A DNA stretch of 12,345 bases from Clostridiaceae bacterium (GTDB lineage: Bacteria > Bacillota > Clostridia > Oscillospirales > Acutalibacteraceae). The DNA lies in NCBI GenBank assembly GCA_016292455.1, contig JAEDIL010000053.1, positions 1 through 12,345 of the forward strand. The letters are read 5' to 3'. Position numbers and translations under genes: made by a program. Below, one piece after another: positions 1-5,977 of this stretch. Each line of letters starts with the position of its first letter. Position 1 is the first letter of the stretch. The notes below the pieces were generated by a model, which was not told the origin of the DNA, ran no database searches, and saw only the letters and a program-made list of their open reading frames with translations.

Positions 1-20
1 AAATGCGCCAGTCCCTTTTA
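1..20. terminator. Truncated hairpin terminator arm at the left edge
   Basis: The first bases, AAATGCGCCAGTCCCTTTT, look like the distal arm of a GC-rich hairpin followed by a short T run (17-20). The proximal arm would lie outside the window. Its reverse complement closely matches the sequence at the right edge (12325-12345), which looks like the proximal arm of a similar element. It would terminate a rightward gene to the left of the window and could also act on leftward comM transcripts. The call rests on half a structure, so it is tentative. Confidence 0.4.
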
Positions 21-36
21 TACTTATTATGTTTAA

Positions 37-80
37 AGGGTTTCTTCGGACTTTTTAATCCAAAGAAACCCTCTGTTTTT
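37..80. terminator. Hairpin between comM and the left flank, probable terminator
   Basis: AGGGTTTCTT (37-46) pairs perfectly with AAGAAACCCT (63-72). After one mismatch, GGA (48-50) pairs with TCC (59-61), leaving an 8-base loop. Read rightward, the stem is followed by CTCTG and then five T (76-80), a fair intrinsic terminator for a gene entering from the left. Read leftward it lies about 50 bases past the comM stop, but the following T tract is weak (TTAAAC). It probably serves the convergent gene outside the window and may work in both directions. Confidence 0.55.
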
Positions 81-122
81 CTTGGTTTATGCGGTCTGAA
101 CTTTTTTACAGCTCCTACGGCT

Positions 123-1658
123 TTATTCTCTCCAGAATTTTCTGTCAAGACTTCTGTACTGAACAGCTTCCGTAACATGCTCCGCTGTGATGTTCTCGCT
201 TGCGTCAAGGTCAGCGATGGTTCGTGCAACGCGCAGAATTTTGTCATACGCCCTTGCCGAAAGGCCGAGCGCATCAAAGCTTTTTTCAAGCAGCTGCTTT
301 GATTTTTCGTCAAGAACACAGTATTTTCGTGTGAGCGCTGCCGTCATTTTGCTGTTGCAGCTTATTCCTGTTCCCGCAAGACGCTGCTGTTGAATTTTTC
401 TTGCGGCATTGACACGCTTTTTGATTTCCTTTGAGCTTTCTGCGAGCGTATCGTCAGAGAGCTTTTTGAAATCAACCTGCGGAACTTCAATATGTATGTC
501 GAGTCTGTCAAGCAGAGGTCCGCTGACTTTTGAAAGGTACTTTGCCGGCGTACCCTTGGCGCAGGTGCATTTTTTTGTCGGATGTCCGAAATAGCCGCAG
601 GGACACGGGTTCATTGCGCAAACAAGCATGACCTCGCACGGGTAGGTCAAAGTACCGGAAACACGGGAAATTGTGATTGTGCCGTCTTCCATCGGCTGAC
701 GGAGAACCTCCATTGAAACGCGCGGAAATTCCGGCAGCTCGTCGAGGAAAAGCACGCCGTGGTGGGCAAGGCTCAACTCTCCCGGGCGGGGAATTCTTCC
801 GCCGCCGGAGAGTCCTGCTGCCGAAATGGTGTGGTGCGGAGCGCGGAACGGACGGGACTTTATGAGTGAAATGTTGTCTGAAAGTGCGCCGGCAATGGAG
901 TAGATTTTTGTTGTTTCAAGGCTTTCTTCAAAAGTCATGTCCGGCAGAATTGACGGAATACGTTTTGCGAGCATGCTTTTTCCTGAACCGGGAGGGCCGA
1001 TCATAAGAGTGTTGTGTCCGCCGGCGGCGGCAATTTCAAGCGCCCTTTTTACCTGATACTGACCTTTGACGTCGGCAAAGTCAAGAAGATATTCCTGCGG
1101 ATATTCATATTCGCCGTAGAAGTTTTTGTCAACCTTTTTTATCCTGCTTTTTCCTTTGAGGTGTTCAACAAGCGACCTTATGTCTTTGACCGGGTAGATG
1201 TTTATTTTGTCAACAACAAAGCATTCGCTTGCATTTTCAAGCGGAACAAAAAGGTCTGTAAAGCCGCTGTCCCGTGCCTGAATCGCCATGGGAAGCGCAC
1301 CGGTCACCTTCCGGACCTTTCCGTTCAATGAAAGTTCGCCGAAAAAAGCCGCCTTTGAAACGTCGGCAGAAAGCTGACCTGTTGCAAGCAGCAGTGCAAT
1401 CAGAATCGGAACGTCATATATAGGACCTTCCTTTTTCTTGTCGGCAGGGGAAAGATTGACTGTAATTCTCCCGACAGGAAACTCCAGACTGCTGTTTTTC
1501 ATTGCCGCCCTTACTCTGTCCCGCGATTCCGAAACAGAAACGTCAGGCAGACCGACAATGTCAAATTTCGGCAGTCCGAGGGACTCCACCGAAGCCTCAA
1601 CTCCGACAGTGTAGGAGCGCAGTCCTAACAGACCGATACTGTTGACTTTTGAAAACAT
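123..1658 (-). CDS. comM: ComM/YifB family Mg-chelatase-like AAA+ ATPase
   Basis: This 511-residue protein is full length for the YifB/ComM family. The N-terminal ChlI-like, Lon-protease-fold domain spans roughly residues 20-170. A central AAA+ domain follows, with Walker A GPPGSGKS at 221-228, the family motif RPFRAPHHTIS at 269-279 and Walker B GVLFLDELPE at 301-310 (D306, E307). A cysteine cluster typical of the family lies at C352, C354, C364 and C366, and a Mg_chelatase_C domain covers about 400-500. In Gram-negative naturally transformable bacteria ComM is a hexameric helicase that promotes branch migration of incoming DNA during homologous recombination; in Clostridia the role is untested. 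The start is supported by AGAGAGG (complement of 1665-1671) seven bases upstream of ATG. It is transcribed alone, divergently from the cobalamin-transport operon. The family assignment is secure; the physiological role here is inferred. Confidence 0.95.
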   Translation of the reverse strand: MFSKVNSIGLLGLRSYTVGVEASVESLGLPKFDIVGLPDVSVSESRDRVRAAMKNSSLEFPVGRITVNLSPADKKKEGPIYDVPILIALLLATGQLSADVSKAAFFGELSLNGKVRKVTGALPMAIQARDSGFTDLFVPLENASECFVVDKINIYPVKDIRSLVEHLKGKSRIKKVDKNFYGEYEYPQEYLLDFADVKGQYQVKRALEIAAAGGHNTLMIGPPGSGKSMLAKRIPSILPDMTFEESLETTKIYSIAGALSDNISLIKSRPFRAPHHTISAAGLSGGGRIPRPGELSLAHHGVLFLDELPEFPRVSMEVLRQPMEDGTITISRVSGTLTYPCEVMLVCAMNPCPCGYFGHPTKKCTCAKGTPAKYLSKVSGPLLDRLDIHIEVPQVDFKKLSDDTLAESSKEIKKRVNAARKIQQQRLAGTGISCNSKMTAALTRKYCVLDEKSKQLLEKSFDALGLSARAYDKILRVARTIADLDASENITAEHVTEAVQYRSLDRKFWRE

Positions 1659-1688
1659 AACAAAACCTCTCTAAGCGTTTATGAAAGC

Positions 1689-1717
1689 ATTATACACTTT
1701 TTCTTTTTCTTTGTGAA
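1689..1717 (-). promoter_or_regulatory. Sigma-70-type promoter of comM
   Basis: On the minus strand, TTCACA (complement of 1712-1717; 5 of 6 to consensus) is separated by exactly 17 bases from a perfect TATAAT (complement of 1689-1694). Transcription would begin near 1682, giving a leader of about 25 bases before the comM ATG. Confidence 0.7.
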
Positions 1718-1768
1718 TAAAATATTCAAAAAAAGTTGAAATAATGGTTTTGTTGCTTTTGGGAGGGG

Positions 1769-1797
1769 TTGACAAGGACTTCACAATGGTGTAGTAT
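1769..1797 (+). promoter_or_regulatory. Promoter of the cobalamin-controlled ECF operon
   Basis: A perfect -35 box TTGACA (1769-1774), a 17-base spacer and a -10 box TAGTAT (1792-1797, 5 of 6). Transcription should start near 1804, just before the riboswitch aptamer and about 225 bases upstream of ecfT. The strong promoter followed by an attenuating leader fits control by premature termination rather than by a repressor. Confidence 0.8.
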
Positions 1798-1810
1798 CGG
1801 ATAGAAATGA

Positions 1811-1907
1811 GTATGCGCCTTTGCGGGGAAATACCGGGGAAGAAGCCGGAGCAACCGCCATTGCCGTAATCGGAGAAATCCGTCAGTCGGAATGCCCGCC
1901 ACGGTGC
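1811..1907 (+). promoter_or_regulatory. Cobalamin riboswitch aptamer (divergent)
   Basis: The segment follows the order of the cobalamin aptamer (Rfam family Cobalamin). GCGCC (1815-1819) pairs with GGTGC (1903-1907) as the closing helix. GGGGAA (1825-1830) matches the conserved GGGAA box. CCGG (1834-1837) and CCGG (1846-1849) enclose the loop that normally reads GGTGnGAAnnCC. GCAA-CCGCCA-TTGC (1851-1864) matches the CCGCCACTGT hairpin. GTAATCGG is followed by a CGGA-GAAA-TCCG hairpin (1871-1882), and AGTCGGAATGCCCGCC (1885-1900) matches the conserved 3' box AGtCaGGAnACCtGCC. Several consensus positions deviate (GGGG for GGTG, CATTGC for CACTGT), and the 3' box carries an extra base. Downstream genes encode an ECF transporter and a transcobalamin-like lipoprotein, which independently supports a corrinoid ligand. 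Ligand binding should favour the terminator at 1961. No covariance search could be run. Confidence 0.85.
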
Positions 1908-1918
1908 TTTTTGTTGTT

Positions 1919-1944
1919 TCACTTTTGGGCAAGAGGAAAAGTGA
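1919..1944 (+). other. Leader hairpin between aptamer and terminator
   Basis: TCACTTTT (1919-1926) pairs with AAAAGTGA (1937-1944) around a 10-base loop GGGCAAGAGG. It lies where cobalamin riboswitches usually carry the regulatory hairpin whose loop makes a kissing contact with the aptamer. A clean complement to the CCGCCA aptamer loop (1855-1860) is not visible; only short G/C-rich stretches could pair. It may alternatively take part in an antiterminator. The role is inferred from position. Confidence 0.45.
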
Positions 1945-1960
1945 CAGACGTAGGATCGTT

Positions 1961-1991
1961 GCGCCTTTTTCACCCGAAAAGGGCGCTTTTT
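1961..1991 (+). terminator. Riboswitch-controlled intrinsic terminator
   Basis: GCGCCTTTTTC (1961-1971) pairs with GAAAAGGGCGC (1976-1986) over 11 base pairs with one G-U pair and an ACCC loop, followed immediately by TTTTT (1987-1991). It sits about 55 bases after the aptamer and 40 bases before the ecfT start, the usual arrangement of a cobalamin OFF switch acting at transcription. Its 5' arm begins with the same GCGCCTTT found at the aptamer's 5' closing strand (1815-1822), so both can compete for GGTGC at 1903-1907. Confidence 0.85.
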
Positions 1992-2030
1992 ATATGCGCC
2001 AAACGAAGTTTAATGTCAGGAGGCTATCAA

Positions 2031-2906
2031 ATGAATGTCGGAATGAAAGGACTTCACCCGGTTTCAGCATTTGCCTTTTTTGCCGTTGTTTTTTGCCTGA
2101 CTCTTTTTACATGGCATCCCGTTTTTACGCTGCTTAGCTTTTTTTCGGCTGCCCTTATTGATGTTCGAAACAGAAAAAAGCGCGCTGTGAAAACGATTTT
2201 CGGCTTTCTCCTGCCGTTGGTTATGTTTGTTACGGTTTTCAACGTCCTTTTTGCGCACTATGGAGTAACAGTGCTGTTCACTCTGAAAAGCGGGAACAAC
2301 ATCACGCTTGAATCGCTTGTCTGCGGTATGGTTTACGGGCTCAGAACGGCTTGTCTGCTGCTTTGGCTGTTCTGCTTCAACGAAACAGTTGATGAAGATA
2401 AGTTTATATATTTTTTTTCGCGCTTTACTCCGCGCCTTGCTCTGGTTGTTTCAATGGTTCTCCGTTTTATTCCGCTTTTTTCAGGTCGGGCTGCGGAAAT
2501 TGAAAAAGCGCGCCGTGCAATCGGCGTGGACACAAAGAGCGGCTCGCTTGTCAATCGCCTGCGTACAGCCGTGCACAATGCCTCAATTCTCATAAGCTGG
2601 TCACTTGAACGAGCTCTCGACACTGCAAACTCCATGACTGCACGCGGTTACGGACTGAAAAAGAGGAAGAGCTGTGTACAATACCCATTCCGCACCTTCG
2701 ACATTGCTCTGCTTTTGCTCAGTGCTCTTTCACTTGTTCTGACTGTGGTTTTTCGTGAAAGTGTTTATGCCGAGTATAATCCGGTGATATACATAGAAAC
2801 GATGTCCGCCCGCTCAATTGCGGTTTTTGCCGCTTTTCTGATTCTGGGCGTTCTGCCGCTCGTTTATGATTTGACGGAGGAAAAAAGATGGTCGATTTCA
2901 AACTGA
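2031..2906 (+). CDS. ecfT: ECF transporter transmembrane coupling protein EcfT (CbiQ family)
   Basis: This 291-residue membrane protein of the CbiQ/EcfT family couples ATP hydrolysis by EcfA to the S component in energy-coupling factor vitamin importers. Hydrophobic segments lie near residues 10-45, 53-75, 95-116, 136-150 and, after the cytoplasmic helices, 222-242 and 262-282. The two cytoplasmic coupling helices carry the expected Ala-Arg motifs: ARR at 160-162 and ARG at 204-206 in the context SMTARGYG, which dock into the ATPase dimer. The reading frame stays open far upstream through the riboswitch, but the start chosen is ATG 2031 because AGGAGG (2018-2023) lies seven bases before it and the upstream frame is regulatory RNA. 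The 3' end overlaps ecfA by 19 bases, implying translational coupling. Cobalamin control comes from the leader. Confidence 0.9.
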   Translation: MNVGMKGLHPVSAFAFFAVVFCLTLFTWHPVFTLLSFFSAALIDVRNRKKRAVKTIFGFLLPLVMFVTVFNVLFAHYGVTVLFTLKSGNNITLESLVCGMVYGLRTACLLLWLFCFNETVDEDKFIYFFSRFTPRLALVVSMVLRFIPLFSGRAAEIEKARRAIGVDTKSGSLVNRLRTAVHNASILISWSLERALDTANSMTARGYGLKKRKSCVQYPFRTFDIALLLLSALSLVLTVVFRESVYAEYNPVIYIETMSARSIAVFAAFLILGVLPLVYDLTEEKRWSISN

Positions 2907-4555
2907 ATAACGTTTCCTTCGCTTTTCCCGGGGAAAGAACTGTACTCAAAAGCATTGACCTTGAAATCAACAGCGGCGAATTTGTTGTTCTCTGCGGAAA
3001 GAGCGGAAGCGGAAAAACCACGCTGCTCAGGCTCTTGAAGCCTCAGCTTTCTCCTGTTGGAAAGCTGACAGGCTCAATCGAGTTTTTCGGAAAGAAAAGC
3101 GATGATTTTTCCAAAATTGAAGCTGCCGGAAAAATCGGCTTTGTAATGCAGAATGTTGAAGCTCAGGCTGTAACATATAAAGTACGCAGCGAGCTTTTGT
3201 TCGGGCTCGAAAATCTTGCTGTCAGCCGAAGCGAAGCGCAGCTGCGCGTTGCGGAAACAGCGTCGCTTTTTTCACTTGAAGACGTTCTTGATTGCAGAAT
3301 TTCCGAGCTTTCAGGAGGACAAAAGCAGCTTGTTAATCTTGCCTCGGTTGTTGCAATGCGTCCCGAAGTGCTGATTCTTGACGAGCCGACAGCCCAGCTT
3401 GACCCTGTTTCCGCCCGGAAAATGCTGGATGTTGTTCAGATGCTTTGCCGTGAGTACTCAATGACGGTAATTATCACTGAGCACAGACTTGAAAATCTTG
3501 TAGAAATTGCAGACAGGCTGCTTGTTCTTGAAAACGGAGAGCTTGTTTATAACGGAGCACCGTCAGAGCTCAGCAATGAGATTTTGCAAAACAATTCTTT
3601 CCTCAGGGCGTCAATGCCGGTTTATATGCGTATTCATGCCGCTTTGTCGCTCCCGGGAAAAATGCCGACATGCCTTTCGGAAGGGAGAAGAGAGATTTCC
3701 GCTCTCTTGGGTGAAAGGCTGCGGTATACGCAGACGGAAAAACACGAAAACGTGCGTTCAAAGGAGCTTGCGGTCAGGGTAAAGGATGTTTTCTTCTCCT
3801 ATGACGCGAAAAGCTACGTTTTGCGCGGGCTTGACCTCAGTGTTCCGAAAGGTTCTTTTTTTGCCGTTCTCGGTGCGAACGGAGCGGGGAAGAGCACACT
3901 GCTTGAACTGCTCAGCGGCTTGTCGGAATGCAGAATGGGAAAAATAGAGGTTTTCTCAAAGAATATCAGAAAATATGCAAAAGGGGAGCTTTATCGCAAT
4001 AATGTCGCCCTTTTGCCGCAGAAGTGTGAGGCACTGTTTGCGGGCCCGACTGTTTTTGAAGACCTTGAAAGCGTTCTGAAAGCTGAAAGCTGTCCGAAAA
4101 ATGAACGGGAAAAACGAATCAGAGAAACAGCCGCATTCTGCGAAATTGAAGCTTTTCTTTCTTCCCATCCATACGACGTCAGCGGAGGAGAGCTTCAACG
4201 GTGCGCGCTTGCGGCGGTGCTGCTCAAAAAGCCGCGTCTGTTGCTTCTTGATGAGCCGACAAAAGGTATGGACGCCGAATTCAAAAAAAGCTTCGCCGAA
4301 AAAATGAGGGAGCTTTGCAGTCGTGGAGCAACGGTTGTAATGGTATCCCATGACACCGAGTTCTGTGCCGAATACTGTGACGAATGTGCCCTGATTTTTG
4401 ACGGACGCACCGTACTTTGCAAAGAGTCAAAGAGCTTTTTTGACGGCAACTTTTATTACACAACGGCGGCAAGCAGACTGACGCGCGGCGTCCTTAAAAA
4501 TGCTGTTACGGAAAGCGAGGTGTTGGAGCTTTGCCGAAAAAAGCTTTTGTGCTGA
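2888..4555 (+). CDS. ecfA: Fused double ABC ATPase of an ECF transporter (EcfA-EcfA')
   Basis: This 555-residue protein joins two complete ABC ATPase domains that in many bacteria are separate EcfA1 and EcfA2 proteins. Domain 1 (about 1-230) has Walker A GKSGSGKT at 37-44, Q-loop Q88, signature LSGGQ at 141-145, Walker B LILDEP at 162-167 and H-loop H199. Domain 2 (about 295-520) has Walker A GANGAGKST at 329-337, signature VSGGE at 431-435, Walker B LLLLDEP with D455/E456, and H488. Both halves keep the catalytic glutamate and histidine, so both ATP sites look active. The linker (about 235-295) has no recognised domain. It acts on the cytoplasmic face, binding the EcfT coupling helices. GGAGG at 2876-2880, inside the end of ecfT, is the ribosome-binding site, and the gene overlaps both neighbours. 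Because the S component and EcfT are encoded beside it, this is probably a dedicated (group I-like) ECF module, though sharing with other S components cannot be excluded. Confidence 0.93.
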   Translation: MVDFKLNNVSFAFPGERTVLKSIDLEINSGEFVVLCGKSGSGKTTLLRLLKPQLSPVGKLTGSIEFFGKKSDDFSKIEAAGKIGFVMQNVEAQAVTYKVRSELLFGLENLAVSRSEAQLRVAETASLFSLEDVLDCRISELSGGQKQLVNLASVVAMRPEVLILDEPTAQLDPVSARKMLDVVQMLCREYSMTVIITEHRLENLVEIADRLLVLENGELVYNGAPSELSNEILQNNSFLRASMPVYMRIHAALSLPGKMPTCLSEGRREISALLGERLRYTQTEKHENVRSKELAVRVKDVFFSYDAKSYVLRGLDLSVPKGSFFAVLGANGAGKSTLLELLSGLSECRMGKIEVFSKNIRKYAKGELYRNNVALLPQKCEALFAGPTVFEDLESVLKAESCPKNEREKRIRETAAFCEIEAFLSSHPYDVSGGELQRCALAAVLLKKPRLLLLDEPTKGMDAEFKKSFAEKMRELCSRGATVVMVSHDTEFCAEYCDECALIFDGRTVLCKESKSFFDGNFYYTTAASRLTRGVLKNAVTESEVLELCRKKLLC

Positions 4556-5244
4556 GAGTGCTGCCCTTCCTTTTCTTTTGTTTTTTTGCACCGCTGCTTG
4601 TTCTTCTTTGTTTCAGGCATCTTGACGCGAAGTATTATTATATTTCAGCGCTCGGATTGATTCTTCTTTCCGTTTCCCTGTTTTTCCTTAACTTTGAAAA
4701 AAAGAAGCTGAAAACAACGGAAATTGTCTGTGTTGCAGTGATGACCGCACTTTGTGCTGCAAGCCGTGCCGCATTTGCTTTTTTGCCTCAGATCAAACCG
4801 ATGTGCGCGCTTGTGATAATCACTGCCATTGCCTTTGGCGGTAATGTTGGCTTTGTGACCGGAGCGCTTAGTGTTTTTGTTTCAAATTTTGCTTTCGGTC
4901 AAGGTATGTTCACACCTTTCCAGATGCTCGGAATGGGGCTCACCGGTTTTTTCTGTGCGCTGATTTATTGCGGCAGACCGGAGAGGGCAAGTCCTGTTTC
5001 GGTCAGTCTGACCGGCGGAATTATTACCTTTTTTGTTTACGGCTTAATTGTAGACACCTGCTCAGTATTTATGCTTTCAGGCGAATACACCGCAAAGAGT
5101 ATTCTGGCTGTCTATCTTTCGGGCGTTCCCTTTAATCTGGTTCATGCGGCAGCAACGGCCGCTGTGTTGCTTCTGCTTTTCAAGCCTATGAACGATAAAC
5201 TTTCGCGACTTCACACTAAATACGGGATTTTTTTGGAGGAATAA
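4531..5244 (+). CDS. ECF transporter S component, predicted cobalamin/corrinoid-specific
   Basis: This 237-residue integral membrane protein is the substrate-binding subunit of the ECF transporter. A typical six-helix S-component core runs from about 65 to 217, with a characteristic stretch around FLPQIKP (84-90), FGGNVGF (102-108), VSNFAFGQG (117-125) and FTPFQMLGMGLTGF (127-140). Two extra hydrophobic segments (about 8-28 and 36-53), joined to the core by a KKKLK cluster, precede it and make the protein longer than the usual S component. Cobalamin specificity (CbrT-like function) is inferred from the riboswitch and from the transcobalamin-like lipoprotein downstream, not from a diagnosed binding site. 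The start is TTG at 4531, inside the last 25 bases of ecfA. GAGG (4517-4520) lies ten bases upstream, a rather long spacing, so translation probably depends on coupling; GTG 4549 is a weaker alternative. Its last codons include the ribosome-binding site of the next gene. Confidence 0.82.
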   Translation: MPKKAFVLRVLPFLFFCFFAPLLVLLCFRHLDAKYYYISALGLILLSVSLFFLNFEKKKLKTTEIVCVAVMTALCAASRAAFAFLPQIKPMCALVIITAIAFGGNVGFVTGALSVFVSNFAFGQGMFTPFQMLGMGLTGFFCALIYCGRPERASPVSVSLTGGIITFFVYGLIVDTCSVFMLSGEYTAKSILAVYLSGVPFNLVHAAATAAVLLLLFKPMNDKLSRLHTKYGIFLEE

Positions 5245-5248
5245 AACT

Positions 5249-5812
5249 ATGAAAAAAAGATTATTACCGGTACTTGTTTTTGTTTTGATTGCTGCTGTGC
5301 TTTGCTCTTGCACAAACGCACAGACTACTCCGTCAGGTTCAATTGCAGATACTTCTGAAACGACCGTTGAGCAGACGGAAACAACGGCTGCCGACGCCGA
5401 AAGCTATAACACCTGCTTTGTCACAATTGACTGTCAGAAGGTTCTTCAAAAAATGGATGACCTGAAAAAGAGCAAAAGACAGTTTGTTCCCGAAGGCGGC
5501 TACATTCTGCAAGACGCTTCTGTCAAGTATAAAAAAGGTGAAACTGCTTTTGATGTGATAAAACGTGTCTGCAAGGAAAACGTATGCACAGACTCATGCA
5601 AATACTGTCAGGATAACGGAATTCAGCTTGAATACACCTATTCACAGGCGTACCAGTCTTATTATATTCAGGGAATTCATCAGCTTTATGAAAAAGACTG
5701 CGGCTCACTTTCGGGCTGGATGTTCAGCGTCAACGGAGAGTATCCCGAAACGGCAATGAATGCTTACGAGGTTAAGCAGGGCGATGTTATTGTGCTTGAA
5801 TATTACGTCTGA
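5249..5812 (+). CDS. DUF4430 (transcobalamin-like) lipoprotein of the ECF operon
   Basis: This 187-residue protein begins with KKR, a hydrophobic stretch and the lipobox LCSC, so C21 should be lipidated and the protein anchored outside the cytoplasmic membrane. A Thr/Ser/Glu-rich linker (about 22-52) leads to a DUF4430 domain (about 55-187), a family related to the C-terminal beta domain of transcobalamin and intrinsic factor. The hallmark C-terminal part includes YIQGIHQLYEKDCG (139-152), SGWMFSVNGEYP (155-166) and QGDVIVLEYYV (177-187). An unusual cysteine cluster sits at C108, C113, C117 and C120, with further cysteines at 56, 62 and 151. GGAGG (5235-5239), nine bases before ATG and within the end of the S-component gene, sets the start; the gap is only four bases. 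Context suggests it captures or presents corrinoid to the S component, which no sequence motif proves. No clear terminator follows. Confidence 0.87.
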   Translation: MKKRLLPVLVFVLIAAVLCSCTNAQTTPSGSIADTSETTVEQTETTAADAESYNTCFVTIDCQKVLQKMDDLKKSKRQFVPEGGYILQDASVKYKKGETAFDVIKRVCKENVCTDSCKYCQDNGIQLEYTYSQAYQSYYIQGIHQLYEKDCGSLSGWMFSVNGEYPETAMNAYEVKQGDVIVLEYYV

Positions 5813-5890
5813 GCCCCCCGGAAGTGAATCACGTTTAAAGCAGTCGTAGAGGGTTTGCTCGTTCGTAGCGCCTTTATGGCAATATTTTTA

Positions 5891-5919
5891 TGGACTTCTT
5901 GCGAAAAACAGTGTATAAT
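5891..5919 (+). promoter_or_regulatory. Probable promoter of lemA-TPM unit
   Basis: TGGACT (5891-5896, 4 of 6 to TTGACA), a 17-base spacer and a perfect TATAAT (5914-5919). The gap from the DUF4430 gene to lemA (5813-5977) shows no convincing intrinsic terminator, so readthrough from the cobalamin operon is possible, but this site would give independent expression. Confidence 0.55.
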
Positions 5920-5936
5920 CATGTTATTCAGTATAA

Positions 5937-5959
5937 GCAACCGCTTTTCAGGCGGCTGC
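5937..5959 (+). other. Hairpin in the lemA 5' leader
   Basis: GCAACCGC (5937-5944) pairs with GCGGCTGC (5952-5959) with one mismatch around a seven-base loop TTTTCAG. It lies between the predicted start of transcription and the AAAGGAGG ribosome-binding site (5962-5969). It has no T tract, so it is not a terminator; it could stabilise the transcript 5' end. Function is unknown. Confidence 0.4.
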
Positions 5960-5977
5960 ATAAAGGAGGACATATTT

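Noticed and set aside
1715..1727. GAATA-AAA-TATTC palindrome in the comM promoter region, considered as an SOS/LexA operator
   Set aside because: It does not match the GAAC-N4-GTTC box of Gram-positive bacteria and lies in A/T-rich sequence where such palindromes are common.
1671..1973. Open leftward frame of about 100 codons across the comM/ecf intergenic region
   Set aside because: It overlaps two promoters, the riboswitch and the terminator, has no recognisable domain and no ribosome-binding site.
1821..2030. Upstream extension of the ecfT reading frame by 70 codons
   Set aside because: It runs through the riboswitch and its terminator and lacks a membrane-protein character; AGGAGG before ATG 2031 sets the start.
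3956..4351. 131-codon leftward open frame inside ecfA
   Set aside because: It lies fully within a conserved ATPase domain on the other strand and its translation shows no family resemblance; it is a frame shadow.
5898..5910. CTTGCGAAAAACA shared by the lemA upstream region (5898-5910) and the UPF0145 upstream region (11910-11922)
   Set aside because: A 13-base match is expected about once by chance in a window of this size, and its position relative to promoter elements differs in the two places.
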